This document shows, one piece after another, positions 1-9,536 of a stretch of DNA of 64,000 bases. The DNA is from Nonomuraea typhae (GTDB lineage: Bacteria > Actinomycetota > Actinomycetes > Streptosporangiales > Streptosporangiaceae). Under the pieces are notes generated by a model. It was not told the DNA's origin and did not search any database. It saw only the letters and a list, made by a program, of their open reading frames with translations. The stretch covers positions 868,001 to 932,000 of the forward strand of contig NZ_VRLV01000001.1 of assembly GCF_009760925.1 (NCBI RefSeq). The letters run 5' to 3'. The position numbers and the translations under genes were made by a program. Position 1 is the first letter of the stretch; each line of letters opens with the position of its first letter.

Positions 1-950
1 AAGGTGTCCTCGATGAGCGCGGGCGCCTCCTCGAAGCCGCCCTGCTCGCGCCCCTCGTAGCGGGCCTGGTTCCAGACGTTCCACTCGTCGAAGGACAACA
101 TCATCTTCTTGGTACGGCGCAGCCGCGCCTTCACGTGGTCGGCGGTCGCGACCACGGAGGAGATGAACCGGTCCATGTCGGCCGCGGCGGCCAGGAAGCT
201 GACGAGGTCCCCGTCCTCCTCGTAGTAGGCGTGCAGCGAGACGTAGTCGACCGCGTCGTAGGCGTGCTCCAGCACGGTCGCCTCCCACGCTCCGAACGTC
301 GGCATCTGGGAGTTGGAGCTCCCGCACAGCACCAGCTCGACGCCCGGATCGACCAGCCGCATCGCCTTCGCGGTCTCGTTGGCCAGCCGGCCGTACTCGG
401 TGGCCGTCTTGTGCCCGATCTGCCACGGCCCGTCCATCTCGTTGCCCAGGCACCACAGTCTGATCCCGTACGGCTGCGCCGCCCCGTGCTTGATCCTCAG
501 GTCGGACAGGTGGGTGCCGCCCGGGAAGTTAGCATATTCCAGCAGGTCACAGGCTTCCTGGATGCCACGGGTGCCCAGGTTGACGGCCATCATCGGCTCG
601 ACGCCCGCCTGGGCCGTCCAGTCCATGAACTCGCCGAGCCCGAACCGGTTGGTCTCGATCTGCCGCCAGGCCAGGTCGAGCCGGGTCGGGCGGTCGGGGC
701 CGACGCCGTCCTCCCAGCGGTAACCGGAGACGAAGTTGCCGCCGGGGTAGCGCACCACGCTGACGCCCAGCTCGCGGGTCAGCTCCAGCACGTCGCCGCG
801 GAAGCCCTCGGGGGTGGCGCTCGGATGACCGGGCTCGAAGATCCCCGTGTAGACGCACCGGCCCATGTGCTCCACGAACGAGCCGAACAGGCGCCGGTTG
901 ACCGGTGCGATCTCGAAGGCCGGGTCCAGGCTGAGGTGTGCGTCAGTCAT
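1..950 (-). CDS. alpha-L-arabinofuranosidase, GH51 family (3' part outside window)
   Basis: The 316 visible codons read as the N-terminal two thirds of a GH51 retaining arabinofuranosidase, which removes terminal arabinofuranose from arabinan or arabinoxylan. Visible marks are RYPGGNF near residue 67, the acid/base Glu of the GNEMDG motif (about E171) and the nucleophile Glu of FDEWNVW (about E289). GH51 enzymes are usually near 500 residues, so the C-terminal beta-sandwich lies beyond the window edge. No signal peptide is seen, which fits a cytoplasmic enzyme acting on imported oligosaccharides. The start ATG at 950 faces the LacI gene at 1027 across a 76-bp gap with repeated CGTTGT elements. 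Family call is confident; exact substrate is inferred. Confidence 0.93.
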   Translation of the reverse strand, partial: MTDAHLSLDPAFEIAPVNRRLFGSFVEHMGRCVYTGIFEPGHPSATPEGFRGDVLELTRELGVSVVRYPGGNFVSGYRWEDGVGPDRPTRLDLAWRQIETNRFGLGEFMDWTAQAGVEPMMAVNLGTRGIQEACDLLEYANFPGGTHLSDLRIKHGAAQPYGIRLWCLGNEMDGPWQIGHKTATEYGRLANETAKAMRLVDPGVELVLCGSSNSQMPTFGAWEATVLEHAYDAVDYVSLHAYYEEDGDLVSFLAAAADMDRFISSVVATADHVKARLRRTKKMMLSFDEWNVWNQARYEGREQGGFEEAPALIEDT

Positions 951-966
951 GGCAGCCTTTCTACAT

Positions 967-1006
967 CGTTGTCTGCAACGTTGTAAATGGCCTATTCCAT
1001 CGTTGT
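967..1006. promoter_or_regulatory. putative LacI operator region, three CGTTGT half-sites
   Basis: CGTTGT occurs at 967-972, 979-984 and 1001-1006 in the 76-bp gap between the divergent GH51 and LacI genes. The middle copy lies in GCAACGTTGT, a near-palindrome around AACGTT, the type of centre LacI-family proteins bind. The LacI gene has no visible ribosome-binding site, and TAGAGT at 1015-1020 lies six bases before its ATG, matching a TANNNT -10 box for a leaderless transcript. Binding is inferred. Confidence 0.5.
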
Positions 1007-1026
1007 AAACGCGGTAGAGTGCCGTC

Positions 1027-2025
1027 ATGCGGCCCAGGCTGAAAGACGTCGCCGAACACGCGGGCGTGTCCATCAAGACCGTCTCCAACGTCGTCAACGG
1101 CTATCCCCACGTCCGCCCGGACACCCGCGCCCGGGTCGAGGCGGCCATCGCCGAACTCCGCTACCAGCCCAACCTCTCCGCCCGCAACCTGCGCAGCGGC
1201 CGCTCAGGCGTGATCGCGCTGGCCGTGCCCGACCTGTCGATCCCCTACTTCTCCGAGCTGGCGACCAAGGTGATCGAGGTGGCCGACCTGCGCGGCTGGA
1301 CCGTCCTCATCGACCAGACCCAGGGCGAGCGCGACAAGGAACAGCTGGTCATGTCCGGCATCCGCGCGCAGCTCATCGACGGCCTGCTGTTCAGCCCCCT
1401 CGCCCTCACCCCCGAGGACGTGCGGGCGCGCACCGACCAGACCCCGATGGTCCTGCTGGGCGAGCGCGTCGGCGGCGGCACGCTCGACCACATCGCCGTC
1501 GACAACGTCGCCGCCGCCCACCTGGCCACCACCCACCTCATCGGCCTGGGCCGGCGCCGCATCGCCGCCATAGGAGCCCAGCGCGCCGCCCGCGCAGCCA
1601 CGGCGGAACAGCGCCTGCGTGGCTTCCGCCAGGCGCTGTCGGACGCCGGCATGTCCGAGCACGCGGTCGCCGGCGTCTCCGACTACCACCGCGCCGACGG
1701 CGCGGAAGCCATGGCCCGCCTGCTGACGCACACCCCCCCGGACGCCGTCTTCTGCTTCAACGACACCCTCGCCCTGGGCGCGCTGCGCACCCTGCTCTCC
1801 CGCGGCGTGCGGGTTCCTCAGGACGTCGCCCTGATCGGCTTCGACGACATCGAGGACGGCCGCTTCTCCACCCCCACGCTGACCACCATCGCCCCGGACA
1901 AGACGCACATCGCCGAAGCCGCGGTCGGCCTCCTGGCCGCCCGCCTGGCCGCCACCGGCCCCGAACCCCCGCAGGACCTCTGCGCCCCGCACCGCCTGAT
2001 CGTCCGCGAGAGCACGGCAGGATGA
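1027..2025 (+). CDS. LacI family transcriptional regulator (arabinoside utilisation)
   Basis: This 332-residue protein has a standard LacI layout. The N-terminal helix-turn-helix reads LKDVAEHAGVSIKTVSNVVN, then comes the hinge helix region with NLSARNLRSGRSG, then a periplasmic-binding-protein-like effector domain ending with the IGFDDIEDGRFSTPTLTTI signature. It is divergent from the GH51 gene and probably represses it and itself until an arabinose-type ligand binds. The ATG at 1027 is chosen because the HTH begins at residue 4. No Shine-Dalgarno is visible, so a leaderless mRNA is possible. Function is confident at family level; the ligand is inferred from the neighbour. Confidence 0.92.
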   Translation: MRPRLKDVAEHAGVSIKTVSNVVNGYPHVRPDTRARVEAAIAELRYQPNLSARNLRSGRSGVIALAVPDLSIPYFSELATKVIEVADLRGWTVLIDQTQGERDKEQLVMSGIRAQLIDGLLFSPLALTPEDVRARTDQTPMVLLGERVGGGTLDHIAVDNVAAAHLATTHLIGLGRRRIAAIGAQRAARAATAEQRLRGFRQALSDAGMSEHAVAGVSDYHRADGAEAMARLLTHTPPDAVFCFNDTLALGALRTLLSRGVRVPQDVALIGFDDIEDGRFSTPTLTTIAPDKTHIAEAAVGLLAARLAATGPEPPQDLCAPHRLIVRESTAG

Positions 2026-2031
2026 CGATCG

Positions 2032-2277
2032 TCAGCGGCGCAGGGCGGCGAACGCCTTGACCACCGTCTCCAAGGGGAAGCCGCCGGGTGTGCGGGTCCG
2101 TCGGCGGGCGCGCGGTCGTTCAGCCCGCCGGTCAGGCCCGCCTCGGAGAAGCTGGTGAAGCTCGGGCGCACGCTGCCAGGCCGTGGCGCGGCCCCGCACG
2201 AACCCCGTGCCGCGCGGCCCGAACAGCCACTTGCGGGTCCCATGATCGGGCTCGCTCATCCGACGGTACGCTCTCAC
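2032..2277 (-). pseudogene. remnant of a class V (PLP-dependent) aminotransferase
   Basis: Only the C-terminal part of a class V aminotransferase (EgtE / isopenicillin N epimerase-like) can be read, and in mixed frames. One frame gives GTRKWLFGPRGTGFVRG, which matches the pyridoxal-phosphate lysine segment of the family. The sequence then continues in another frame as RPSFTSFSEAGLTGGLNDR and returns to GGFPLETVVKAFAALRR before the stop. There is no N-terminal domain or start upstream, where the divergent-side gene at 2323 begins. It is best read as a deleted and frameshifted relic. The rest of the 2026-2322 gap holds nothing else that I recognise. Confidence 0.5.
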
Positions 2278-2322
2278 GGCCCGGCCGCTACTCTCGCCTA
2301 GGACATCTCACCGGAAGAGAGC

Positions 2323-2742
2323 ATGTTGGGCATCATCGGGCAGGCAGCCGGACTGTTCGCCGTCACCAACCTCGACGATCTCGTGATCCTGGCCCTGTTC
2401 TTCGCTCAGGGAGCCGGCCGGCGGGGCGCCGCCGTCCGCATCGTGGCCGGGCAATATCTCGGGTTCCTCGCGATCGTGGCCGTGGCGGTGGCCGCCGCCT
2501 TCGGCGCCACCTTCCTGCCCGCCCCGGTCCTGCCCTACCTCGGCCTGCTGCCCCTCGCCCTCGGCGTCAAGGCCGCCTGGCAGACGTGGAAGGACCGCCG
2601 CGACGGCGACGGCGACGGCGACGAGGCGCCGCGGGAGCGGGCGGGCGGGCCCGGGGCGCTGGAGGTGGCCGCGGTCGCCTTCGCCAACGGCGGTGACAAC
2701 ATCGGCCTGCTCATCCTCGTGGAGGGCGGGGTCTTCGCGTGA
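2323..2742 (+). pseudogene. CadD-like cadmium-resistance transporter, C-terminally truncated
   Basis: The 139-residue product starts with TNLDDLVILALFFAQGAG, two further hydrophobic segments, a charged loop with a GDGDGD run (about residues 92-104) and the conserved FANGGDNIG motif near residue 122. These are hallmarks of CadD-family cation transporters, which usually have roughly 190-210 residues. Here the frame stops about 13 residues after FANGGDNIG, so the last membrane helices are absent. A Shine-Dalgarno (GGAAGAGAG) precedes the ATG. The gene ends 6 bp from the convergent cyclase gene, so a deletion joining the two is plausible. It could still be expressed as a short protein, but transport function is doubtful. 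Confidence 0.6.
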
Positions 2743-2748
2743 GCCGGG

Positions 2749-3705
2749 TCAGAAGGTGGCGATCGGGTTGACTGGGCTGCCGGAGGTACCGGCGAAGCGG
2801 ACCGGCGCGACCGCCAGGTGGAAGTCCCACTGGCCGAGCTCGGCGGCCGTCGCCGCGCACGCCTCCAGGTCGCAGTTGTCGAGCATCCACAGGCCCATCG
2901 CGACCAGGCTCACGGCGTGCACCGGCATCAGCACGTCTTCGTACCCCGACGGCTGAACGTCCTGGGGGGTGTCGGCGCCGATCAGCGCGACCTGCCGCTC
3001 GTGCAGCCACGGCAGGCAGGACGCGTGCCAGCCGGCCTGCGTGAAACCGCCGGCCGGACCGCTCTCGTGCCGGGCGCGGCCATGGCCGGTGCGCAGGAGC
3101 ACCGCGTCGCCGGGGCGCACCCGCACGCCCTGGCGGCGCTCGGCCTCCTCGAGATCGGCGGGGAACACGCCCTGCCCCGGCTCCAGCCACGGCACGTCCC
3201 GCACGCTCGCGATGTCCAGCAGGACGCCCCGCGTGACGATCCCGTCGGCCGCCGCCGTGACCGCCGCCCACGCCGAGCCCGTCGCGGCCTCGACCAGCGT
3301 GTGCGACCGCCCGTTGTACATCGTGCCGTCCCAGTAGAGGTGGCACGGAGAGTCGAGGTGGGTGAGGGTGTTGCCGTGGAAGGTGATGCCGAGCCGCTCG
3401 GAGGAAAAGCCCCAGCGCCGGTCGGCGTGGAACGCGGCCACCGGCATGTCCTCGGCACCCGGCATGTCGGCGGCGCACGGGCACGTCGTCGTCGACCGCT
3501 CCATGTCCCGCGGCACGGCAACCTCCCACGCGCACGACACGCTCCTGCCGTGGCGCACGGCCCGCGCCGCGGCCAGCCGGACGTCGTCGGTGATGTGGTT
3601 GAGAGTGCCGAGCTCGTCGTCGTCGCCCCACCGTCCCCAGTTCGACAGCGTGTTGAAATATCCGAGCACGTCGTCCTGGGTGGGCATCGGTCGCTCTGCC
3701 GTCAT
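2749..3705 (-). CDS. cyclase family protein (kynurenine formamidase-like fold)
   Basis: This 318-residue protein belongs to the cyclase family (Pfam Cyclase), metal-dependent hydrolases that include bacterial arylformamidase. The metal-binding signature is seen as FHGNTLTHLDSPCHLYWDG in the middle of the protein, with GADTPQDVQPSG further on. The start at 3705 (MTAERPMPTQDDVLGYF) is chosen over an upstream ATG at 3915 because the extra 70 residues have no family similarity and overlap the neighbouring promoter region. No signal peptide is seen. The first Asn in HGNTLTHLD replaces the common Gly-Thr-His spacing, so substrate cannot be stated. It faces the DUF3050 gene divergently. Confidence 0.8.
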   Translation of the reverse strand: MTAERPMPTQDDVLGYFNTLSNWGRWGDDDELGTLNHITDDVRLAAARAVRHGRSVSCAWEVAVPRDMERSTTTCPCAADMPGAEDMPVAAFHADRRWGFSSERLGITFHGNTLTHLDSPCHLYWDGTMYNGRSHTLVEAATGSAWAAVTAAADGIVTRGVLLDIASVRDVPWLEPGQGVFPADLEEAERRQGVRVRPGDAVLLRTGHGRARHESGPAGGFTQAGWHASCLPWLHERQVALIGADTPQDVQPSGYEDVLMPVHAVSLVAMGLWMLDNCDLEACAATAAELGQWDFHLAVAPVRFAGTSGSPVNPIATF

Positions 3706-3738
3706 CCCAGCAGGGTATACCGGACCGTCACCAGCAAT

Positions 3739-3754
3739 TATCCGCGGCCGGATA
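3739..3754. promoter_or_regulatory. inverted repeat between divergent cyclase and DUF3050 genes
   Basis: TATCCG (3739-3744) and CGGATA (3749-3754) are perfect 6-bp arms around a CGGC spacer, 34 bp upstream of the cyclase start. A TTGACA box lies nearby at 3774-3779 on the plus strand and could be the -35 of the DUF3050 gene, although no convincing -10 was found. An operator role is inferred. Confidence 0.35.
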
Positions 3755-3783
3755 TGCTCGCGCGAACCGGGCGATTGACATGA

Positions 3784-4701
<918 letters not shown>

Positions 4702-4765
4702 TCTCCAGCTCCCTCCGTGCGGGGATCCGCCCCTTTGACAAACCCGGAACCGATCCAGGGACGAG

Positions 4766-4807
4766 GCCCTGCGTACGGCGGGCCGCGCGGCCCGCCGTAC
4801 GCAGGGC
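4766..4807. repeat. 42-nt perfect palindrome, possible terminator or cruciform
   Basis: The left arm begins GCCCTGCGTACGGCGGGCC and the right arm is its exact reverse complement, giving 21-bp arms with no spacer. It lies 65 bp after the DUF3050 stop and 150 bp before the next start. As RNA it would form a very stable GC hairpin, but no T-tract follows. A rho-independent-like terminator, a dimeric-protein site or a cruciform are all possible. Confidence 0.75.
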
Positions 4808-4959
4808 ATTCCGCCGCCGCATGATCGCCATAAAGAACTTGACCGGCGTCATGGCCGAGTTCCCCGGTAAGAAATGTCACCGCCAGGGCAGCGTTTGATG
4901 GCTGGACCGGCCAAAACGGGCGGTGATGATGGTGGGGAATCGACGGTGGAGGGGATTTC

Positions 4960-6166
4960 ATGCCGGGGTGGTATGTCCATTTGGAGTCCGCCCGGCTGGC
5001 GGCGGACCGGCTGCGCGCAGGTGATATTCCACCGGATTTTTCCGCTGCCTGCCGCCGAGGCGCGGCAACTGGGGGAGACGGCGCACAAATGGCGTAATTA
5101 TCTGGCCGCCGGCGCATTGGGGCCCGACCCGTTCTATCTGCTGCCCGACTTCGCCGGCGCTCCCGGGCGCGGCCTGCGCGAGCTCGTCGACGTCGGGCTC
5201 GACGTGTGGGAACTCGTCGACGAGGTGTTTCTCCGCCACTGGGAGCGGTGGATCGACCCGATCGCGGCCAACGACCAGGACCTGTCCGCACAGCTGACGG
5301 GCGGGCTGAGCGCCCAGCTCGGCGAGACGCTCAATCTGCTCGTGGAATCGCGGTGCGGGACCGTGCCCATCCCGACGGGAACACCGACGAGGAGCGGCAG
5401 GAAAGCGTCGACGACGCCGAGGCGAGAATGGCCTTCGTGCTCGGGTGGATGTCGCACTGCGCCACGGACGCCGTCGGGCACGCATGGACGAACGCCAAGA
5501 CCGGAGGGCCGTTCCGGCTGCACTGGCAGCGCCATCACCTGGCCGAGAACCACATGGACGCGCTGAACTACCTCGGCCGGTTCGGCAACGGGCCGTTCTA
5601 CGGTGAATACGGGACCTCCGCGCTGCATTTCCGCATCGCGTTCCGGACCGGTGCGCTGCCAGCTCTTCGACCTGGACTCCGAGCCCCTGCCCGAGCATCT
5701 GTGCGAGGCGCTGATCGACACGATGGAGGCCGTGTACGGGAACGCGGCGCCCAGAATCCCGGAGTCGGACCCCGCCTACCACGACGACGGCTCGGGACGG
5801 CCCAACAACGCCGCGTTGCAGCAGATGTGGCAGGTGGTCTACCGCTACCTGAAGATGGTCGCCTCCGACGGGCTGGAGCCCGGCGCGCCGGTCCCGCCGT
5901 CCCTGATCAACGACCACGCGCCGCCGATCCCGCCGGGGTTCACACCGAGGTTCACCTTCGACGTCCCGTGCACGGTCCCCGAGTTCTACGACGAGGACAA
6001 ATACAACAAGGGCCAGACCCAGCCGGCGTACGACCCCAGGCGCAACCTCTCCCTCCACTACCTGGACGACAAGGCGCCGCACCCCGGCCGGTGCGCGCCG
6101 AAACCCGTGACCGGTGACCAGATCGAGCAGGCCAAGGGACTGGCCCCGGAGGGCGAGGGAGTGTGA
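4960..6166 (+). pseudogene. zinc-dependent phospholipase C family protein, three frameshifts
   Basis: A continuous family protein can be read only by changing frame three times. ATG 4960, with GGAGGGG just upstream, gives MPGWYVHLESARLAADRL. Near 5045 an extra T in a T5 run moves to the frame reading LGETAHKWRNYLAAGALG. Near 5350 a missing base moves to the frame with ARMAFVLGWMSHCATDAVGH, which carries the likely His/Asp zinc ligands. Near 5655 an extra base moves to CQLFDLDSEPLPEHL, ending at 6166. The start resembles zinc-dependent phospholipase C-like proteins of actinomycetes. No internal stops other than those caused by the shifts are seen, so decay is recent or these are sequencing errors. 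Confidence 0.65.
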
Positions 6167-6169
6167 GAC

Positions 6170-6911
6170 ATGCACGACGACGAAACCCCTGAACGCGGTG
6201 GCAGCAGCTCCCGGGCCATCGGCGGCCGGCCCATGCCCCGGCCGTTCGAGCCGACGCCGGGCTGGAAGCCCGACCCGGCGCTGCTCGACAGCCTCAGGGC
6301 GACGATGGGCAGGCTGACCGAAGGCCGCCCGCCCACGCGGCAGCGGGGACTGTTCCCCTTCCTCATGATTCGCGGCACGGTACCGGGCGACCGCGGCGCC
6401 CGCCCTCTGTGGCCGCCCACGCACTGCTGGGTGAGCCCCGACATCCTTCTCATGAACGCCGCCTACACCGGTCCCTTCGATCCGTCCCGCCTGGTCCTGC
6501 AGCCGCGGGCGGGACAGGCATACCGGGTGTTCGTCCACGTCTGGAACCTCGGCCGCTTCCCCGCGCACGGCGTCGCCGTACGCGCCTGGTGGGTCGATCC
6601 GCAGATGGACTCCACCGCCCCTCTGGTCCACCACCTGATCGGCGGACGCTGGGTCGAGGAGCTCAGCGACCGCGCGCAGCCCGGCTGTCACCGGTTCGTC
6701 GAGATCGAGCGGCCCTGGAAGGTGTTCCATGACAGGGACGGGCACGAGTGCCTGCTGGCCGGCGTCGACTGCTTCGGCGATCCCTGGAACCAGACGCTCG
6801 ACCCCAACCGCGACCGGCACGTCGCCATCATCAGCGGCGAGGAGAGCCGCCGACCGGCGCTTCCGCGGCGGCTACTCCATCGTCGCCGTCGACCGCCCGC
6901 CCCGCGCCTAG
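6170..6911 (+). pseudogene. CARDB-like beta-sandwich protein, 3' frameshift
   Basis: The reading frame begins at ATG 6170, three bases after the phospholipase-like gene, so the two were probably one operon. The N-terminal 60 residues are Pro-rich and unstructured. The middle carries WVSPDILLMN and AYRVFVHVWNLGRFPAHGVA, which resembles a CARDB-type adhesion or beta-sandwich domain. Near 6850 the frame must shift by one base to read RRFRGGYSIVAVDRPPRA and stop at 6911. Without the shift the frame runs on antisense to the next gene, which is not credible. Function is unknown; a partner of the upstream lipase-like protein is inferred. Confidence 0.55.
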
Positions 6912-8947
6912 GTCGTCGGCGGCTCCACCACCCGCCGATCGCCCGGAGCGGCGAGGTTCCGCCGCAGGAAGTCCCGTTCGATGGCCATGACGTGCTCGGT
7001 CATCCCGCCGGGCGTCATGTGGCTGACCCCGGGCAGCAGCACCGTCGCGTGCGGCCGCCCGGCCCGGGTGAGCGCCTCGGACAGGCGCAGCGTGTGCAGC
7101 GGGTGGACGTTGTCGTCGGCGAGGCCGTGGATCAGCAGCAGCGGACGCGACAGGCGAGGCGCGTCGGCGATCAGGGAGTCGGCCGCGTAGCCCTCGGGGT
7201 TGTCCTCGGGCAGGCCGAGGTAGCGCTCGGTGTAGGCGGTGTCGTACCAGCGGAAGTCGGTGGGCGGCGCCCCGGCGCAGGCCGCGTGGAAGACGTCGGG
7301 GCGGCGCAGCACGGCCAGCGCGGCGAAGTAGCCGCCGTAGGACCAGCCGCGTACCGCGACCCGGGACAGGTCGAGGTCCGGGTGCTTGCCGGCCAGCTCG
7401 CGCAGCCCGGCCACCTGGTCCTCCAGCGCTACCTTGGAGAACCTGCGGAAGATCGCCCGCCCGAAGGAGACGCCGACGTTGGGCGTGCCGCGGTTGTCGA
7501 TGGTGACGACGGCGAAGCCCTGGTCGGCCCACCACTGCTTGCGGATCCACCGGCCGGGCTCCCGGGCGATCACCTGGTGGCCCGGCCCGCCGTACACGTC
7601 GAGAAGGACGGGCAGCCGCTCGCCGGCGACATGACCGGCCGGGTAGAGGACCGCGGCGGGAAGGCCGTGCTCGGTCACCCGCTCCAGGACGGGCCGCGGC
7701 CGGTACGGCACGGCCGCCGACAGGTCGCGCAGCTCCACGTCGCCGGCGAGCCTGCGGGTGCGCATGCGCTCCAGCGACCCGGAGGTCAGCACCAGGGTGG
7801 CGCTGCTGACCACGGCGCCGTGCACGCCGGGCTCATCGGTGATCCTGGTCAGCCGGTCGCCGGGAGACAGGCGGTAGACGTGCTGCTCGGCCGGCTCGCT
7901 CTCGTGCGCCTCCAGGACGAAGTCCGCGCCGAGACGTCCGGCGACCCGCCGGACGTACAGGCCGGGCGGCGTGGCGATCCGGCCGTCGATCGCCAGCGCC
8001 TGGATCTCGCCGCTCTCGACGACCTCCAGGATCTGCCCGCCGTCGAGGGCGGGCGCGTGCTCGATCCACTGCGGGTGGCGGAACGTCCACAGCTCGGCGG
8101 TGGTGCCGGTGGCGGGATTGACCTCCAGGAGCCTGCCGTGCTGCTGGAGCCGGTCCAGGACGGTGATCACCAGCCGGTCGCCGCTCCAGCCCGCATCGGC
8201 CACGTAGGGGAAGCGGCGCTCGTCCCAGAGCACCTGCCCGCGCCCGCCGTCCAGCCGGAGCAGGTGCAGCTCGACCCGCGCGTTCGGCCCTCCGGCCTGC
8301 GGGTACGGCTGGCGTAGCGGAGCCTGCTCGGGGCTGGCCGGGTCGGCCAGGTAGCGGCGGGGCACCGCGGATTCGTCCACCCGCGCGGCCAGCAGCGTCC
8401 GCCCGTCGGGAGACCACCAGTGGCCCCGGGTCCTGCCCAGTTCCTCGGCGGCGGCGAACTCCGCCACCCCCCAGCTCACCTGGGACTCCGCCGCCAGGAT
8501 CCGGGTGATGTCGCCGTCGAGCAGCAGCAGCCGTCCGGAGACCACGTAGGCGATCCGCTCGCCCTGGATCCGGGGGTCGAAGGCCGGGCCGCCGGTGGGG
8601 AGTTCCTCGGTCTCGCCGGTGGCCAGGCGGGTGCGGAAGAGCCGGCCGCCGAGGGTGAAGACGGCGTGGACGCCGTCGCTGTCGTAGGCGCCGATGCCCG
8701 GCGCCCACAGGCGAACCCGCTCCCGGAACATCCGCTCCTCGGGCGGCAGGTCGTCGCAGTGCGGGGCGAGCACGGCGGGGTCGGCCAGGAGGCGTTCCTC
8801 GCCGGTGCTGAGATCGGTGGCCCACAGGCACTCGACCGGGTCCTCTGGGCCGTTCGAGCGCAGGAAGAGCGCCACCTGGCCGGCGTGGACCGTGATCGCG
8901 CGGGGTGCGCCGTAGGTGAAGCGGCCGGTGCGGGAGAGGAGTTCCAT
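6908..8947 (-). CDS. S9 family prolyl oligopeptidase (dipeptidyl-peptidase IV-like)
   Basis: The 679-residue protein has an N-terminal beta-propeller region (about 1-430) followed by an alpha/beta hydrolase domain. The catalytic triad is visible as Ser in GWSYGGY (about residue 535), Asp in HGLADDNVH and His in PGVSHMT. DVYGGPGHQV and VVTIDNRGTPN are conserved S9 segments. It cleaves short peptides, often after proline. No signal peptide is seen, so it is likely cytoplasmic and may process peptides brought in by the transporter that starts at 9689. Its 3' end overlaps the convergent frameshifted gene by 4 bp. A TGTGA/TCACA inverted repeat abuts the start. Confidence 0.93.
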   Translation of the reverse strand: MELLSRTGRFTYGAPRAITVHAGQVALFLRSNGPEDPVECLWATDLSTGEERLLADPAVLAPHCDDLPPEERMFRERVRLWAPGIGAYDSDGVHAVFTLGGRLFRTRLATGETEELPTGGPAFDPRIQGERIAYVVSGRLLLLDGDITRILAAESQVSWGVAEFAAAEELGRTRGHWWSPDGRTLLAARVDESAVPRRYLADPASPEQAPLRQPYPQAGGPNARVELHLLRLDGGRGQVLWDERRFPYVADAGWSGDRLVITVLDRLQQHGRLLEVNPATGTTAELWTFRHPQWIEHAPALDGGQILEVVESGEIQALAIDGRIATPPGLYVRRVAGRLGADFVLEAHESEPAEQHVYRLSPGDRLTRITDEPGVHGAVVSSATLVLTSGSLERMRTRRLAGDVELRDLSAAVPYRPRPVLERVTEHGLPAAVLYPAGHVAGERLPVLLDVYGGPGHQVIAREPGRWIRKQWWADQGFAVVTIDNRGTPNVGVSFGRAIFRRFSKVALEDQVAGLRELAGKHPDLDLSRVAVRGWSYGGYFAALAVLRRPDVFHAACAGAPPTDFRWYDTAYTERYLGLPEDNPEGYAADSLIADAPRLSRPLLLIHGLADDNVHPLHTLRLSEALTRAGRPHATVLLPGVSHMTPGGMTEHVMAIERDFLRRNLAAPGDRRVVEPPTT

Positions 8948-8951
8948 GACA

Positions 8952-8965
8952 TGTGAAATATCACA
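8952..8965. promoter_or_regulatory. TGTGA-N4-TCACA inverted repeat upstream of S9 peptidase
   Basis: TGTGA (8952-8956) and TCACA (8961-8965) flank AATA, five bases before the peptidase start codon on the minus strand. The position would block transcription or translation initiation. It resembles other TGTGACAT-like elements near 9.54 and 17.60 kb. Role inferred. Confidence 0.4.
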
Positions 8966-9002
8966 TTTTTCTAAGAAAGGGACCGCACCGGCCCGGTCAA
9001 TC

Positions 9003-9497
9003 TCAGCCGGTGACCGTGGCCCAGACGGTGATCTGCTCGATGCACTGCCGCTTGCCGTCGGGGCCCGCCGGGCCGGTCAGCGTGGGCTCGCAGTACGTGG
9101 CGCCGTCCGTGCCGGCCAGGGTGCCGGTGCCGATCCGGCCGGGCACGTAGAGCGTCGCCCGGATGGTCTGGCCCGCGGTGGCCGTGGTCGTGTGGCCGTC
9201 GAAGCGTACGGTGTTGCCGGCGACGTGGACCGTTCCCCGCGTGTCGCCCACGGGCGTGGCACCGTTGTGGCTGAGGACGCCGACCGGGACGTCGCCGGTG
9301 CTCGTGGAGCTGACCAGGCCGTAGGTGGTGGCCTGGGTGCCGGTCACATCAACACAGGACTGGAGGTACCGGTCGCCGACCGGCTTCCAGGCGCTGCACT
9401 TGGTGACGGTCGCGGAGGCCGAGGCCGAGACGGCGGGGGCGGTGGCCGCGAGCGTGCCGATGAGCAGGGCGCCGAGCGTGCTGACGATCTTGTTCAT
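9003..9497 (-). CDS. small secreted protein of unknown function, four cysteines
   Basis: The 164-residue product has a clear signal peptide (MNKIVSTLGALLIGTLAA, cleavage near AVSASA at about residue 26). The mature part is rich in Thr, Gly and Val, as expected of a small extracellular beta-protein. It holds four Cys in KCSAW, QSCVD, TYCEP and RQCIEQ, suggesting two disulfides. I do not recognise a family. It lies between the S9 peptidase and the divergent peptide-transport operon, in a group of protein-degradation genes. A spaced ribosome-binding site (GGGAGGG) precedes the ATG at 9497. It may be a secreted inhibitor or binding protein, but nothing in the sequence proves that. Confidence 0.8.
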   Translation of the reverse strand: MNKIVSTLGALLIGTLAATAPAVSASASATVTKCSAWKPVGDRYLQSCVDVTGTQATTYGLVSSTSTGDVPVGVLSHNGATPVGDTRGTVHVAGNTVRFDGHTTTATAGQTIRATLYVPGRIGTGTLAGTDGATYCEPTLTGPAGPDGKRQCIEQITVWATVTG

Positions 9498-9536
9498 GGT
9501 TTCCCTCCCGAGAGGATCGAAGGTTCGCTTAGTAAT

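Noticed and set aside
4958..6820. 620-residue minus-strand frame opposite the frameshifted phospholipase-like gene
   Set aside because: It is long and unbroken but Arg/Gly/Val-rich without motifs, while the plus strand shows conserved family segments across frames.
6912..8317. Continuation of the CARDB-like frame beyond 6911
   Set aside because: The extension is antisense to the S9 peptidase; a frameshift near 6850 with stop at 6911 gives a sensible end.
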